A DNA stretch of 5,198 nt from contig JAUVQZ010000204.1 in the NCBI GenBank assembly GCA_030597865.1, positions 1 to 5,198 of the forward strand, written 5' to 3'. Positions 1-5,198 of this stretch are shown piece after piece; position 1 is the first letter of the stretch, and the number at the start of each line of letters is the position of its first letter. This DNA comes from Pseudomonadota bacterium. Lineage in GTDB: Bacteria > Desulfobacterota > Desulfobulbia > Desulfobulbales > SURF-16. A model generated the notes under the pieces. It was not told the DNA's origin. It searched no databases and saw only the letters and a list, made by a program, of their open reading frames with translations. The translations under genes were made by a program, and so were the position numbers.

Positions 1-162
1 AATGAGGATCTGCAACGAAAGATCGCCACGGCTGCGCCTGTTGCTGACATCCGTGCCGCAGCAATGGACGCTGGTATGTTGACCTTAATGCAGGATGGTA
101 TCTGGAAGGTAATTCAAGGTCACACCGACCTTATGCAGATCCGCGCCACCTGTGCTAAATAA
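1..162 (+). CDS. GspE/PilB-family secretion/pilus ATPase, C-terminal end (partial)
   Basis: Reading frame 1 is open from the window edge to TAA at 160-162 and gives 53 residues; the start and all nucleotide-binding motifs lie outside. The tail contains GMLTLMQDGIWKVIQGHTDL, which matches the conserved last helices of GspE/PilB hexameric ATPases (typical pattern: G-M-x-T-L-x-x-D-G-x-x-K-V-x-x-G-x-T). This family powers type II secretion or type IV pilus assembly from the cytoplasmic face of the inner membrane. Which of the two cannot be decided from the tail. It sits 30 bp upstream of the REC-PATAN-roadblock regulator with no terminator between them, so the two are probably co-transcribed and may be functionally linked. 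The family call is a pattern judgement from a short fragment, but the tail is quite characteristic. Confidence 0.78.
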   Translation, partial: NEDLQRKIATAAPVADIRAAAMDAGMLTLMQDGIWKVIQGHTDLMQIRATCAK

Positions 163-192
163 AATTAGATTTTAAGCTGTTTAGGGATAGGT

Positions 193-1383
193 ATGAAAAA
201 GATATTGATTGTTGATGATGAGACTAATTTCCTGCTGAGCCTTGAAGATGGTCTAAGGGAGTTTAGTGATACCTTTACAATTGCCACAGCTCATAATGGT
301 AAAGAGGCGGTGGCCATTCTGGAAAGGGAAGATGTGGATTTGATCATCACGGATATCAAGATGCCTGAGATGGATGGGTTTGAGTTGCTCGCCCATTTAA
401 GCATTGCCCATGGTGATATCCCGGTAATTGTTATGACCGCCTTTGGCTCTTCAGAGATCGAAGAACGTCTTGATAGTATGGGTGCCTTCCAGTACATCGA
501 AAAACCAATTGATTTTGACGTGCTGATCGAAAAGGTCAAGGAGGGACTTGCTGCTGCGGAAAAGGGCCATATCTCCGGTGTCTCTCTAGCCTCATTCATG
601 CAGCTTCTCTCCCTTGATAAAAAAACATGTACCCTTGGGGTTGTCTCAGGGGACAACGTTGGCACGGTCTTTTTTTTCGACGGTGAATTAATGAACGCCT
701 TCACCGCCACCATGGAGGGCCAGGAAGCTGCCCTTGAAATTGCCGGCTGGGATCCTGTTGAAATTGAAATCCAGCATCTTTGCCGCCAGCGTGAAAGGGT
801 GATTGAGGCGCCCCTGGGTTTTCTCCTCATCGAGTCAGCCCGCATGAAGGATGAACGCAAAGAGCGCGAGTCCGGGGGCAAAGGTCTGGAGGAAGGGGAT
901 AAAAAGGCTGAAAAAGCAGCTCCGGCAGAGGGCGTTGCCCGTGAAATAGATCCGGCCACCTTGGCAAAGCCAGCTGAGACAGGAGAAGGGATTGCTCGGG
1001 AGATTGATCCTGCTTCGCTGGTCTCGGAGCCTGAAGGGCCAACAATTCCAACGGCAATCGCCCCCATGTTTGACGCCTTGACGTCCATGGACGGGGTTAA
1101 TCGCCTGGCCATTTTGGATCGGCAAGGCCTATTGCTTGCTGACTATAAACACGGCAGTGAATTTGGGCCATACGTCACACTTTTGCTTGCTGAGACGGAA
1201 AAACTCAATGTTGATCTGGACATTTCCGCACCCCAGAGTTTAGTGGTCAATAAGCGGACAGGAAATAAGCTGCTTGTCATTGCCGGCCCTCAGATTGTTG
1301 TTGGCCTGGAGCTTTCTAATGATGCCTCGGCCGGATCCATAGCGGATAGTATGCGGCCCATGCTGCAAAGGATTAGCCTGTAG
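193..1383 (+). CDS. Response regulator with REC, PATAN (DUF4388) and roadblock/LC7 domains
   Basis: This is a 396-residue cytoplasmic regulator. Residues 1-120 form a complete receiver domain: acidic pair D8/D9, phosphoacceptor D54 in IITDIKMPEMDG, T82 (VMTAFG) and K104 (EKP). Residues about 127-215 resemble a PATAN/DUF4388 domain (FMQLLSLDKKTCTLGV, then GTVFFFDGELMNAF, then an ALEIAGW helix). A charged Lys/Glu-rich linker (about 217-285) follows and carries two copies of EG(V/I)AREIDPA(T/S)L at 246-257 and 265-276. Residues about 288-396 look like a roadblock/LC7 domain (MDGVNRLAILDRQGLLLADY). There is no DNA-binding or enzymatic output domain, so phosphorylation presumably changes protein-protein contacts; roadblock domains commonly bind small Ras-like GTPases or dimerise. 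The ATG is preceded by AGGGATAGG at 183-191 and gives a full REC domain. It lies between the pilus/secretion ATPase and a second roadblock gene, suggesting control of that motor. REC is certain; the other two domains are good pattern matches. Confidence 0.9.
   Translation: MKKILIVDDETNFLLSLEDGLREFSDTFTIATAHNGKEAVAILEREDVDLIITDIKMPEMDGFELLAHLSIAHGDIPVIVMTAFGSSEIEERLDSMGAFQYIEKPIDFDVLIEKVKEGLAAAEKGHISGVSLASFMQLLSLDKKTCTLGVVSGDNVGTVFFFDGELMNAFTATMEGQEAALEIAGWDPVEIEIQHLCRQRERVIEAPLGFLLIESARMKDERKERESGGKGLEEGDKKAEKAAPAEGVAREIDPATLAKPAETGEGIAREIDPASLVSEPEGPTIPTAIAPMFDALTSMDGVNRLAILDRQGLLLADYKHGSEFGPYVTLLLAETEKLNVDLDISAPQSLVVNKRTGNKLLVIAGPQIVVGLELSNDASAGSIADSMRPMLQRISL
928..963 (+). repeat. Linker peptide repeat, copy 1 (EGVAREIDPATL)
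   Basis: Twelve codons of the response-regulator linker (residues 246-257) encode EGVAREIDPATL. The same peptide recurs at 985-1020 with only V to I and T to S changes. The DNA copies differ in 11 of 12 codons, so this is not a recent duplication. It is a candidate short linear binding motif. Confidence 0.7.
985..1020 (+). repeat. Linker peptide repeat, copy 2 (EGIAREIDPASL)
   Basis: Second copy of the linker peptide (residues 265-276), starting 19 residues after the first. Only the Asp codon (GAT) is identical to copy 1; nine of the other codons differ synonymously. Confidence 0.7.
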
Positions 1384-1469
1384 GGATAATTTCTGTATGT
1401 GTATATCAATATTTAGGTTCAGCTGATTTTTTTTGAAAAACTGGGCCAAGATTTAGATTGGGAAAATAA

Positions 1470-2186
1470 ATGAACGATTTATTGCAAGAGATAAAAATGC
1501 TCAAGGGTGTACTGGGGGCATTTGTTTATACCGATAAATTTGGTTTGGTTGCCTGTGAAATGCCACCTTCCGCCAGTTTTACTGTTTCCTCCATGGAAAG
1601 AGTGGGTGTCTTTGTTAAACGCTTTTTTGGCAACCAGGCCACCGTTGAATTCGGTGTCATGAGTTGTGAGATTAGAAATAATGAGTCGTTGATGCTTCTG
1701 AAAAAGATTGACGACAATGCGACCCTGATTACCATTTCTGGATCAGAGGTTAGCGTGCCCCTCGTTAATATGACCACCAGCATGCTGATTGCCGAGTTGA
1801 AGGCGGCGGTGGACTTGATCACCGAAAAGCCTGATCTGTCCGGGTTGCAGATCAAGTCACAACCGGGGCAGGCAAAGATGGCCCCTCCCCAACCAACGGC
1901 GCAACCATCTGCTGCCCTTACACCTAAGGCAAAGGTCATAGACGTTGAAAAGTTGATGGGCGAAGGCCCCTTTGCCCCCATTGCCAGAAAACTTGAGGAC
2001 TCCATGGCTCGGGCCATTGGCCCTGTTGGCAGTATGGTTGTCCGTGACTGTGTCGAGAAATGGGTGACAACCGGCTCGCCTGCTAAGGATCGCTTTGGGG
2101 AACTGATGACGCTTTTGCTTAAGGAGATAGGTGATAGCCGGCTGGAAGAAGAGTTCCGGCAGGAGGTAGGTTCGTTGCTGGGTTAA
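1470..2186 (+). CDS. Roadblock/LC7-like (MglB-type) protein with C-terminal helical domain
   Basis: This 238-residue soluble protein has no signal peptide. Residues about 1-118 fit the roadblock/LC7 fold as found in bacterial MglB-like proteins: an opening helix (LLQEIKMLKGVLGAFVY), a strand with TDKFGLVAC, a second helix around residues 38-53, and a strand ending in LITISG. MglB-type proteins dimerise and act on MglA-type Ras-like GTPases; this role is inferred from the family. A Pro/Ala/Gln-rich linker (about 128-152) leads to a helical C-terminal domain (about 158-238: GPFAPIARKLEDSMARAIGP, then FGELMTLLLKEIGD, then EEEFRQEV). That segment resembles the small domain, tentatively DUF8082, seen at the ends of kinases and roadblock proteins. 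The ATG follows a weak Shine-Dalgarno (TTGGGAAAA). The gene lies 86 bp downstream of the response regulator with no terminator between, so both probably share one transcript and may interact. It ends about 40 bp before the terminator hairpin. Confidence 0.82.
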   Translation: MNDLLQEIKMLKGVLGAFVYTDKFGLVACEMPPSASFTVSSMERVGVFVKRFFGNQATVEFGVMSCEIRNNESLMLLKKIDDNATLITISGSEVSVPLVNMTTSMLIAELKAAVDLITEKPDLSGLQIKSQPGQAKMAPPQPTAQPSAALTPKAKVIDVEKLMGEGPFAPIARKLEDSMARAIGPVGSMVVRDCVEKWVTTGSPAKDRFGELMTLLLKEIGDSRLEEEFRQEVGSLLG

Positions 2187-2228
2187 TTTTTTAACCAGGC
2201 ATGCGGTGTGTTCTTTAAAAACTGCTTT

Positions 2229-2281
2229 TCATAAAAAAAGCCTGATTTGGATTATGTATCCAAATCAGGCTTTTTTTATGA
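2229..2281. terminator. Bidirectional rho-independent terminator
   Basis: A perfect 24-bp inverted repeat (2229-2252 with 2258-2281) surrounds a 5-nt loop, TATGT. The stem core is GCCTGATTTGGAT, flanked by an A7 tract on the left and a T7 tract on the right, so the transcript from either strand ends in a hairpin plus U-run. It sits between converging genes (stop of the roadblock gene at 2186, stop of the minus-strand TPR gene at 2292) and can terminate both operons. Confidence 0.93.
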
Positions 2282-2291
2282 GTTGCGATTA

Positions 2292-2996
2292 TCAGTCAGC
2301 ACCCATCTGGCTGTCATCAAGGGTGCCGGTAATGTCGGAGTGGCCTGCCTTGTTAAACTCTATACCTTGAATGGTCTCGGCCTGTAGAGGATTGGCGATT
2401 AAGGGTCTCATGATTTCAGGTTTCTGCATGGTGTGGGTCTGGGAGGGTTCATAGGGGCGTGGATTTTCGCCGGACGTTTTTTTTGTTTTAGGTGCGGGCT
2501 TCTTAGCCTTGCTTGCCTCAAGGGGGCTTACAAAGGAGGCAATTTCATCATTGTCCACATCCCGGTTTTTTGCTGCGGACTTTGCATCGTCCAGGGAGTT
2601 TTTGGCCCGTTTGTTGGCAGGTTCAAGGGAGAGACCTGCTTGGTAGGCCTTTACTGCATCTCCAGGTCTTTCAAGTTGCATGTACATGTCACCCATGCCG
2701 AAATAACTTTTGGCATACTTGGAGTCAAGCTTGGCAGCCACCTGATAATGCCTGAGGGCCAGCTTATATTTGCGTAAGCGTTCCATTGAGTAGGCATATT
2801 CGAAATTGATAATTGGGTCATTGGGGCAATCGCTGATTCCCTGTTTGGCCAAGTCAGTACGTTGCAGGAGGTCAAATTTCCCTTCAATCTGCTTACGGAT
2901 GGCCAGGCAATCTGCCCCTAAAGCCTGATTGGCAAAGGTAAGAAGCATAAGCAGGGAAAGGAAAAAACCTGGGATGATGAGGGGAGTTGGTTTCAT
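2292..2996 (-). CDS. Exported TPR-repeat protein
   Basis: This 234-residue protein begins with a signal peptide: a Lys near the N-terminus, a hydrophobic core at about 6-22, and a likely signal peptidase I site at ALG|AD (residues 27/28). The mature part is probably periplasmic. Two tetratricopeptide repeats fit residues about 62-95 (INFEYAYSMERLRKYKLALR) and 96-129 (KSYFGMGDMYMQLERPGDAV), each ending in an L-D/E-P/S type boundary. TPRs are protein-binding scaffolds. Two cysteines, C30 and C57, flank the first mature helices and could form a disulfide. From about 140 on the chain is low-complexity and basic (KAKKPAPKTKK at 163-173), apparently unstructured, and ends in a short tail with IEFNKAG. 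The start ATG lies 2 bp after the stop of the upstream heme-sensor gene and its Shine-Dalgarno (AAGG) is inside that gene, so the pair is translationally coupled. Its partner is unknown; the sensor is the obvious candidate. Confidence 0.85.
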   Translation of the reverse strand: MKPTPLIIPGFFLSLLMLLTFANQALGADCLAIRKQIEGKFDLLQRTDLAKQGISDCPNDPIINFEYAYSMERLRKYKLALRHYQVAAKLDSKYAKSYFGMGDMYMQLERPGDAVKAYQAGLSLEPANKRAKNSLDDAKSAAKNRDVDNDEIASFVSPLEASKAKKPAPKTKKTSGENPRPYEPSQTHTMQKPEIMRPLIANPLQAETIQGIEFNKAGHSDITGTLDDSQMGAD

Positions 2997-2998
2997 TT

Positions 2999-3871
2999 TT
3001 AGCGCCTTGTAAGCATCCTGGCTACACTGATACGGAGCCGGTCAATGGCCCTTGAAAGAGAGCCAATCTCATCGTTAGATTTAATAAGGACAGGTTTATC
3101 CAGACCTTTGCCAAGGCTGATTTCCTCGGTACGGCTGTTGAGTCTCATGATGGGTTGGACAACCCCTCTCTCCAGAAAGATGCTGATAACAATGAGGGTG
3201 AAGATCAAACAACCGGCACCAATGGCAAGGAGAATCATGGCGGTTTGTTTGGCCTGGGCAATTGCCTCTGAAATTGGAATATAGACCATCAGGCTGGCGA
3301 CAATTTCATCCATCTTCCAATTATAACCGTTTTCTGAACCATAAATGGCCACTTGGTCCTTGGGGGCAAGGGCGGGATCAGAATGGCATACCAGGCAGTT
3401 TTGATGGTCGATCTTGAGGGGGATGGCCTGGTAAAAGAAATTAATGCCATTCTTGGTAATGGTGCCGGAGGTCTCTGTGAGGTTCTGGTCTGCCTTGAAT
3501 TGATTTATGATTTCAACCTCAAAGGCATCGGCCCTATTGGTTTCCTTAAGGGGATTGCCAGCTGCGTACTTAATCTTAAAGCCTGGCATTCTCTGGTTGA
3601 AATAATTAAAGGTAGTGCTGGTGGCGGCAAAGCCGGACATTAAGTTTGGATAAAAACGATCTTTTTCAATAAGTTGAGAAATAAGGGGGGTTTGGTTTTG
3701 TTTGAAAAAATGGCGCTGCGATTGCAGATAATTAAAGATGATTTCGCCCTTATTACCAGCTTCTTTCAAGGCAGCCCGACGGCTGAACTCATAACTTGAC
3801 CAGCCCAGAGCAACGAGGGCAAGCAGACTGAGAACTCCCATCATAATCAAAAAACGTGTTCGAATACCCAC
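2999..3871 (-). CDS. Membrane sensor: DUF3365/Tll0287-like c-heme domain plus HAMP, no output domain
   Basis: This 290-residue inner-membrane protein has transmembrane helix 1 at about 7-24, a periplasmic domain at about 30-208, transmembrane helix 2 at about 210-232, and a HAMP linker at about 233-287 (VVQPIMRLNSRTEEI, then SNDEIGSLSRAIDRL). The periplasmic domain carries one CxxCH motif, CLVCH (C159, C162, H163), for covalent c-type heme attachment. Its overall pattern (LKEAGNKGEIIFNYLQSQRH near its start, INFFYQAIPLKI before the heme motif) matches the DUF3365/Tll0287-like sensor family. Relatives are thought to sense redox state or small ligands and are usually followed by a kinase, cyclase or chemotaxis domain. 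Here the protein ends about three residues after HAMP. The start is GTG at 3869-3871, preceded by a strong AAGGAG (3879-3884) with a 7-nt spacer. It is followed 2 bp downstream by the TPR gene. Family assignment is good; the ligand and output are unknown. Confidence 0.87.
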   Translation of the reverse strand: MGIRTRFLIMMGVLSLLALVALGWSSYEFSRRAALKEAGNKGEIIFNYLQSQRHFFKQNQTPLISQLIEKDRFYPNLMSGFAATSTTFNYFNQRMPGFKIKYAAGNPLKETNRADAFEVEIINQFKADQNLTETSGTITKNGINFFYQAIPLKIDHQNCLVCHSDPALAPKDQVAIYGSENGYNWKMDEIVASLMVYIPISEAIAQAKQTAMILLAIGAGCLIFTLIVISIFLERGVVQPIMRLNSRTEEISLGKGLDKPVLIKSNDEIGSLSRAIDRLRISVARMLTRR

Positions 3872-3878
3872 TTAGATT

Positions 3879-3884
3879 CTCCTT
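3879..3884 (-). promoter_or_regulatory. Ribosome binding site AAGGAG for the GTG-started sensor gene
   Basis: On the minus strand AAGGAG lies 7 nt before GTG at 3871. This near-ideal Shine-Dalgarno decides the non-ATG start, and it leaves transmembrane helix 1 right at the N-terminus, as expected. Confidence 0.8.
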
Positions 3885-4111
3885 GTTGAAAAGATGTTTT
3901 ATGACTCCAGGTTGTTAAGATAACATTGTTTTTTTTGATTACCACTGAAATTTGATGCCCCCGTAAAAGTAGCTAGCACTAAAACTATGTAACGTTAAAT
4001 CATTGAGATAGGCACTGTGCAGGTGACCGTACCAATTTTTTTGCGAGGCCATCAAATTTAGCCGAACAAAAAGCAATCCCCCTCTTATCTCAAAGATGCT
4101 TTGGCGCCATA

Positions 4112-4200
4112 CAGTTATTCAGGCGGGGCAGGAGGTCAGCGATCGGAAGGTGACTCCAGTCCAGGAGTCTGTCAGATTTAGGGCTACCTTAGAATAACTG
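4112..4200. repeat. Inverted repeat with nested hairpin
   Basis: CAGTTATTC (4112-4120) and GAATAACTG (4192-4200) are perfect 9-bp inverted repeats 71 bp apart; AGG/CCT can extend the stem across a 2-nt bulge. Inside, GACTCC (4152-4157) and GGAGTC (4164-4169) form a perfect 6-bp stem with a 6-nt loop. The layout could be a folded RNA or a chance structure in decaying DNA. Confidence 0.4.
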
Positions 4201-4310
4201 CTCTCCCAGCCAGTGGGACGGGGTGAGCCATCGACGATATCTGTGTTGTTCCCCTCCAAATATCCCTGGATGAAAGCGCAACAATGTGGAGACTCCGATA
4301 TCAGCTATAT

Positions 4311-4352
4311 GCACCCCAAGGGTTCTTTTTAATACCCCCCTTGAGGGGGTGC
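4311..4352. other. GC-rich hairpin with two alternative pairings
   Basis: GCACCCC (4311-4317) can pair with GGGGTGC (4346-4352) and be extended by AAGGG (4318-4322) with CCCTT (4338-4342). Alternatively ACCCCC (4334-4339) pairs with GGGGGT (4345-4350) around a 5-nt loop. The two foldings exclude each other. There is no U-tract typical of a terminator on either strand. It lies within the putative pseudogene, so function is unproven. Confidence 0.4.
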
Positions 4353-4381
4353 ACTCGAAGTCTGCGCTTACCTGATCTTGA

Positions 4382-4575
4382 AAAATATGATTATTCAAGG
4401 CACCCTGTGGATGGGTGGTAATCTGAATTTTTTTATAGTAGAGAACATCAAGAAAAGTGTCAAGGATACCCCGTCATAGAATGACCCAAAAGGGAGGAAG
4501 GATGTGTGTGCCTGAAAACCTTGACGCTGAAATGGGGAGATACTCACCGCAGTCCGGAAAATATCATTATTCAAG
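4382..4575 (-). repeat. Pair of 18-bp direct repeats (4382-4399 and 4558-4575)
   Basis: On the minus strand CTTGAATAATSATATTTT occurs at 4575-4558 (S = G) and at 4399-4382 (S = C), so 17 of 18 bases match, 176 bp apart. In the broken beta-barrel frames both copies translate to LNN(D/H)IF, and a GVS tripeptide follows 34 residues later in each. This suggests internal repetition of the decayed gene rather than a target-site duplication, though chance is possible. Confidence 0.45.
4435..4463 (-). promoter_or_regulatory. Possible sigma70 promoter reading leftward
   Basis: The minus strand has TTGACA (4458-4463), a 17-bp spacer and TACTAT (4435-4440), followed by an A-run. The -35 is perfect and the -10 matches 4 of 6 consensus bases. 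It would transcribe the decayed region and then the sensor-TPR pair, with a 5' leader of about 550 nt. If the pseudogene reading is right the site lies inside former coding sequence, so it may be fortuitous. Confidence 0.3.
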
Positions 4576-4580
4576 AGAGC

Positions 4581-5198
4581 CTAAAGGGATTTTTTAAAGG
4601 CTTCAATTTCATGGCTGCGGGCCTTGGGAATGGTAATGGTTACGGTGGTTCCTTCCCCTTCGGCACTGGCAATGTCAATTGCGCAACTCATTTGGGCCAG
4701 CATCTTCTTGGACAGGGCCAGCCCCAGGCCGGTTCCTTTTTCCTTGGTGGTATAAAACGGTTTGAACACATCGCGTATGGCCCCGGCTGGAATGCCGCAG
4801 CCGTTATCTTTGATCTCCAGCAAGGTGCTAGATCCTTGGGGGCGCGAGGAGATGATCAGACGCGCCTCGGTGTTGTCCTGCATGGCATCCATGGCGTTGG
4901 CCAAGATATTCATGGTGACCTGCTGCAGGGCACGGCGATCCACCTTTACCATTTCTGACCCCGGTTCAACGTCAACGCTGATACCGATAAGGGTATCCTT
5001 GACACTGGAGTAGGCAGTGATGAGCTGGGTGTTATGCATGATGAAGTCTGAAAGATCCATCACCGCGGTCTGCGGTTTTTCATACATATTAAAGTTTTTA
5101 AAGGATTTTAGCAGATGCTCGATCCTTGTGATTTCTTCAAAGACCCGAACAAAATAGACCTCGATTTCATCAGGTGAGTAGCGGTCTATATTCTTCTG
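4581..5198 (-). CDS. Sensor histidine kinase, C-terminal part (partial)
   Basis: The frame is open from the right edge (5198) to TAG at 4581-4583 and gives 205 residues; the true start and any sensor domain lie beyond the window. The first internal Met (5085-5087) is not the start, because coding continues upstream. Residues 1-37 of the fragment (EIEVYFVRVFEEITRIEHLL) look like the second helix of the dimerisation/phosphoacceptor domain; the His itself is outside. The rest is an HATPase_c domain: N box NILANAMDAM (fragment residues about 97-106), G1 box DNGCGIP (131-137), F box FKPFYTTKEK, G2 box GTGLGLALSKKM (155-166) and G3 SAEGEGTT. All nucleotide-binding motifs are intact, so the protein should be an active kinase that phosphorylates itself and then a response regulator. 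The response regulator encoded at 193 is a conceivable but unproven partner. No terminator follows the stop. Confidence 0.9.
   Translation of the reverse strand, partial: QKNIDRYSPDEIEVYFVRVFEEITRIEHLLKSFKNFNMYEKPQTAVMDLSDFIMHNTQLITAYSSVKDTLIGISVDVEPGSEMVKVDRRALQQVTMNILANAMDAMQDNTEARLIISSRPQGSSTLLEIKDNGCGIPAGAIRDVFKPFYTTKEKGTGLGLALSKKMLAQMSCAIDIASAEGEGTTVTITIPKARSHEIEAFKKSL

Larger units (their letters stand above)
3939..4473 (-). pseudogene. Decayed outer-membrane beta-barrel protein gene, C-terminal part
   Basis: The stretch between the kinase stop and the sensor start (3872-4580) has no intact gene, but reads as broken coding sequence. Going leftward, one frame is open from 4473 to 4192 (IFQDQVSADFECTPSRGVLK, then STLLRFHPGIFGG). 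At a GGGG run (4251-4254) reading must shift by one base to continue as NNTDIVDGSPRPTGWESSYS and KVALNLTDSWTGVTFRSL. An in-frame TGA follows at 4119-4121, then 59 open codons run to TAA at 3939-3941. The last residues, SASYFYGGIKFQW, have the alternating pattern and terminal aromatic residue recognised by the BAM machinery in outer-membrane proteins. A further upstream part may extend to 4580 in the kinase's own frame (ISPFQRQGFQAHTSFLPFGS), joining through another G run at 4469-4472. Coding origin is inferred from residue patterns only. The family is not identified, and sequencing errors in the G runs could mimic the frameshifts. Confidence 0.5.

Noticed and set aside
291..1112. A 273-codon open frame on the minus strand opposite the response regulator
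   Set aside because: It lies wholly antisense to a gene with clear domains, its product is Ser/Arg/Pro-rich without any recognisable motif, and it mirrors the codon bias of the plus-strand gene.
2907..2920. Lipoprotein signal for the TPR protein (cysteine C30 near the signal peptide end)
   Set aside because: The residue before the cysteine is Asp, which breaks the lipobox; a signal peptidase I site two residues upstream fits better.
4131..4169. SRP-RNA-like GGTCAG...CGGAAGG string
   Set aside because: The conserved asymmetric loop sequence AGCAG and the closing helix of 4.5S RNA are absent.
4183..4192. 23S rRNA-like CTAAGGTAGC on the minus strand
   Set aside because: The match covers about 10 bases only; flanking sequence has no rRNA similarity.
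4189..4398. A 69-codon minus-strand gene starting at TTG 4398
   Set aside because: There is no ribosome binding site, and the frame is open well upstream to 4473. It is better explained as one fragment of the decayed beta-barrel gene.
4370..4400. TPP-riboswitch-like ACCTGATCT motif
   Set aside because: The CTGAGA element and the partner stems of a TPP riboswitch are missing, and no thiamine gene follows.
4382..4575. Target-site duplication around a small inserted element
   Set aside because: 18-bp duplications are longer than those of most insertion sequences, and the enclosed 158 bp have no terminal inverted repeats at the repeat boundaries.
4506..4958. A 150-codon plus-strand open frame
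   Set aside because: It is antisense to the histidine kinase ATPase domain, and its Gly-rich product is the usual shadow of such a sequence.

Overview
The window is a mid-GC bacterial segment whose gene content points to a delta-type proteobacterium (Desulfobacterota or Myxococcota relatives; a Desulfobulbales-like organism is a guess). The pointers are a response regulator fused to PATAN and roadblock domains, a second roadblock protein beside a GspE/PilB-type ATPase, and a membrane sensor with a c-type heme motif. No ribosomal or other taxonomic marker is present, so the assignment is an inference.

Left half, plus strand (1-2186): the last 53 codons of a GspE/PilB secretion or pilus ATPase, then after 30 bp a complete 396-residue REC-PATAN-roadblock response regulator, then after 86 bp a complete 238-residue roadblock protein with a helical C-terminal domain. 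No terminator separates them, so they look like one operon. It would couple a phosphorylation-controlled scaffold to a pilus or type II secretion motor, by analogy with Mgl-type polarity modules. No MglA-type GTPase is in the window. The block ends at a strong 24-bp perfect hairpin with A and T tracts (2229-2281), which also serves the converging operon.

Right half, minus strand (5198 down to 2292): the C-terminal part of a sensor histidine kinase enters from the right edge and stops at 4581. About 640 bp follow with no intact gene. Conceptual translation suggests a decayed outer-membrane beta-barrel gene ending at 3939, with two apparent G-run frameshifts and one in-frame TGA. Then come a two-gene unit: a GTG-started membrane sensor (periplasmic DUF3365/Tll0287-like heme domain with CLVCH, plus HAMP, with no output domain) and, 2 bp downstream, an exported TPR protein. 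These two are almost certainly co-translated.

Most worth checking are the beta-barrel pseudogene in the apparently empty stretch, the twin EG(V/I)AREIDPA(T/S)L peptide in the response-regulator linker (peptide kept, codons almost all different), and the output-less heme-HAMP sensor paired with a TPR protein. I did not find a convincing new defence system, RNA gene, CRISPR array or insertion sequence.
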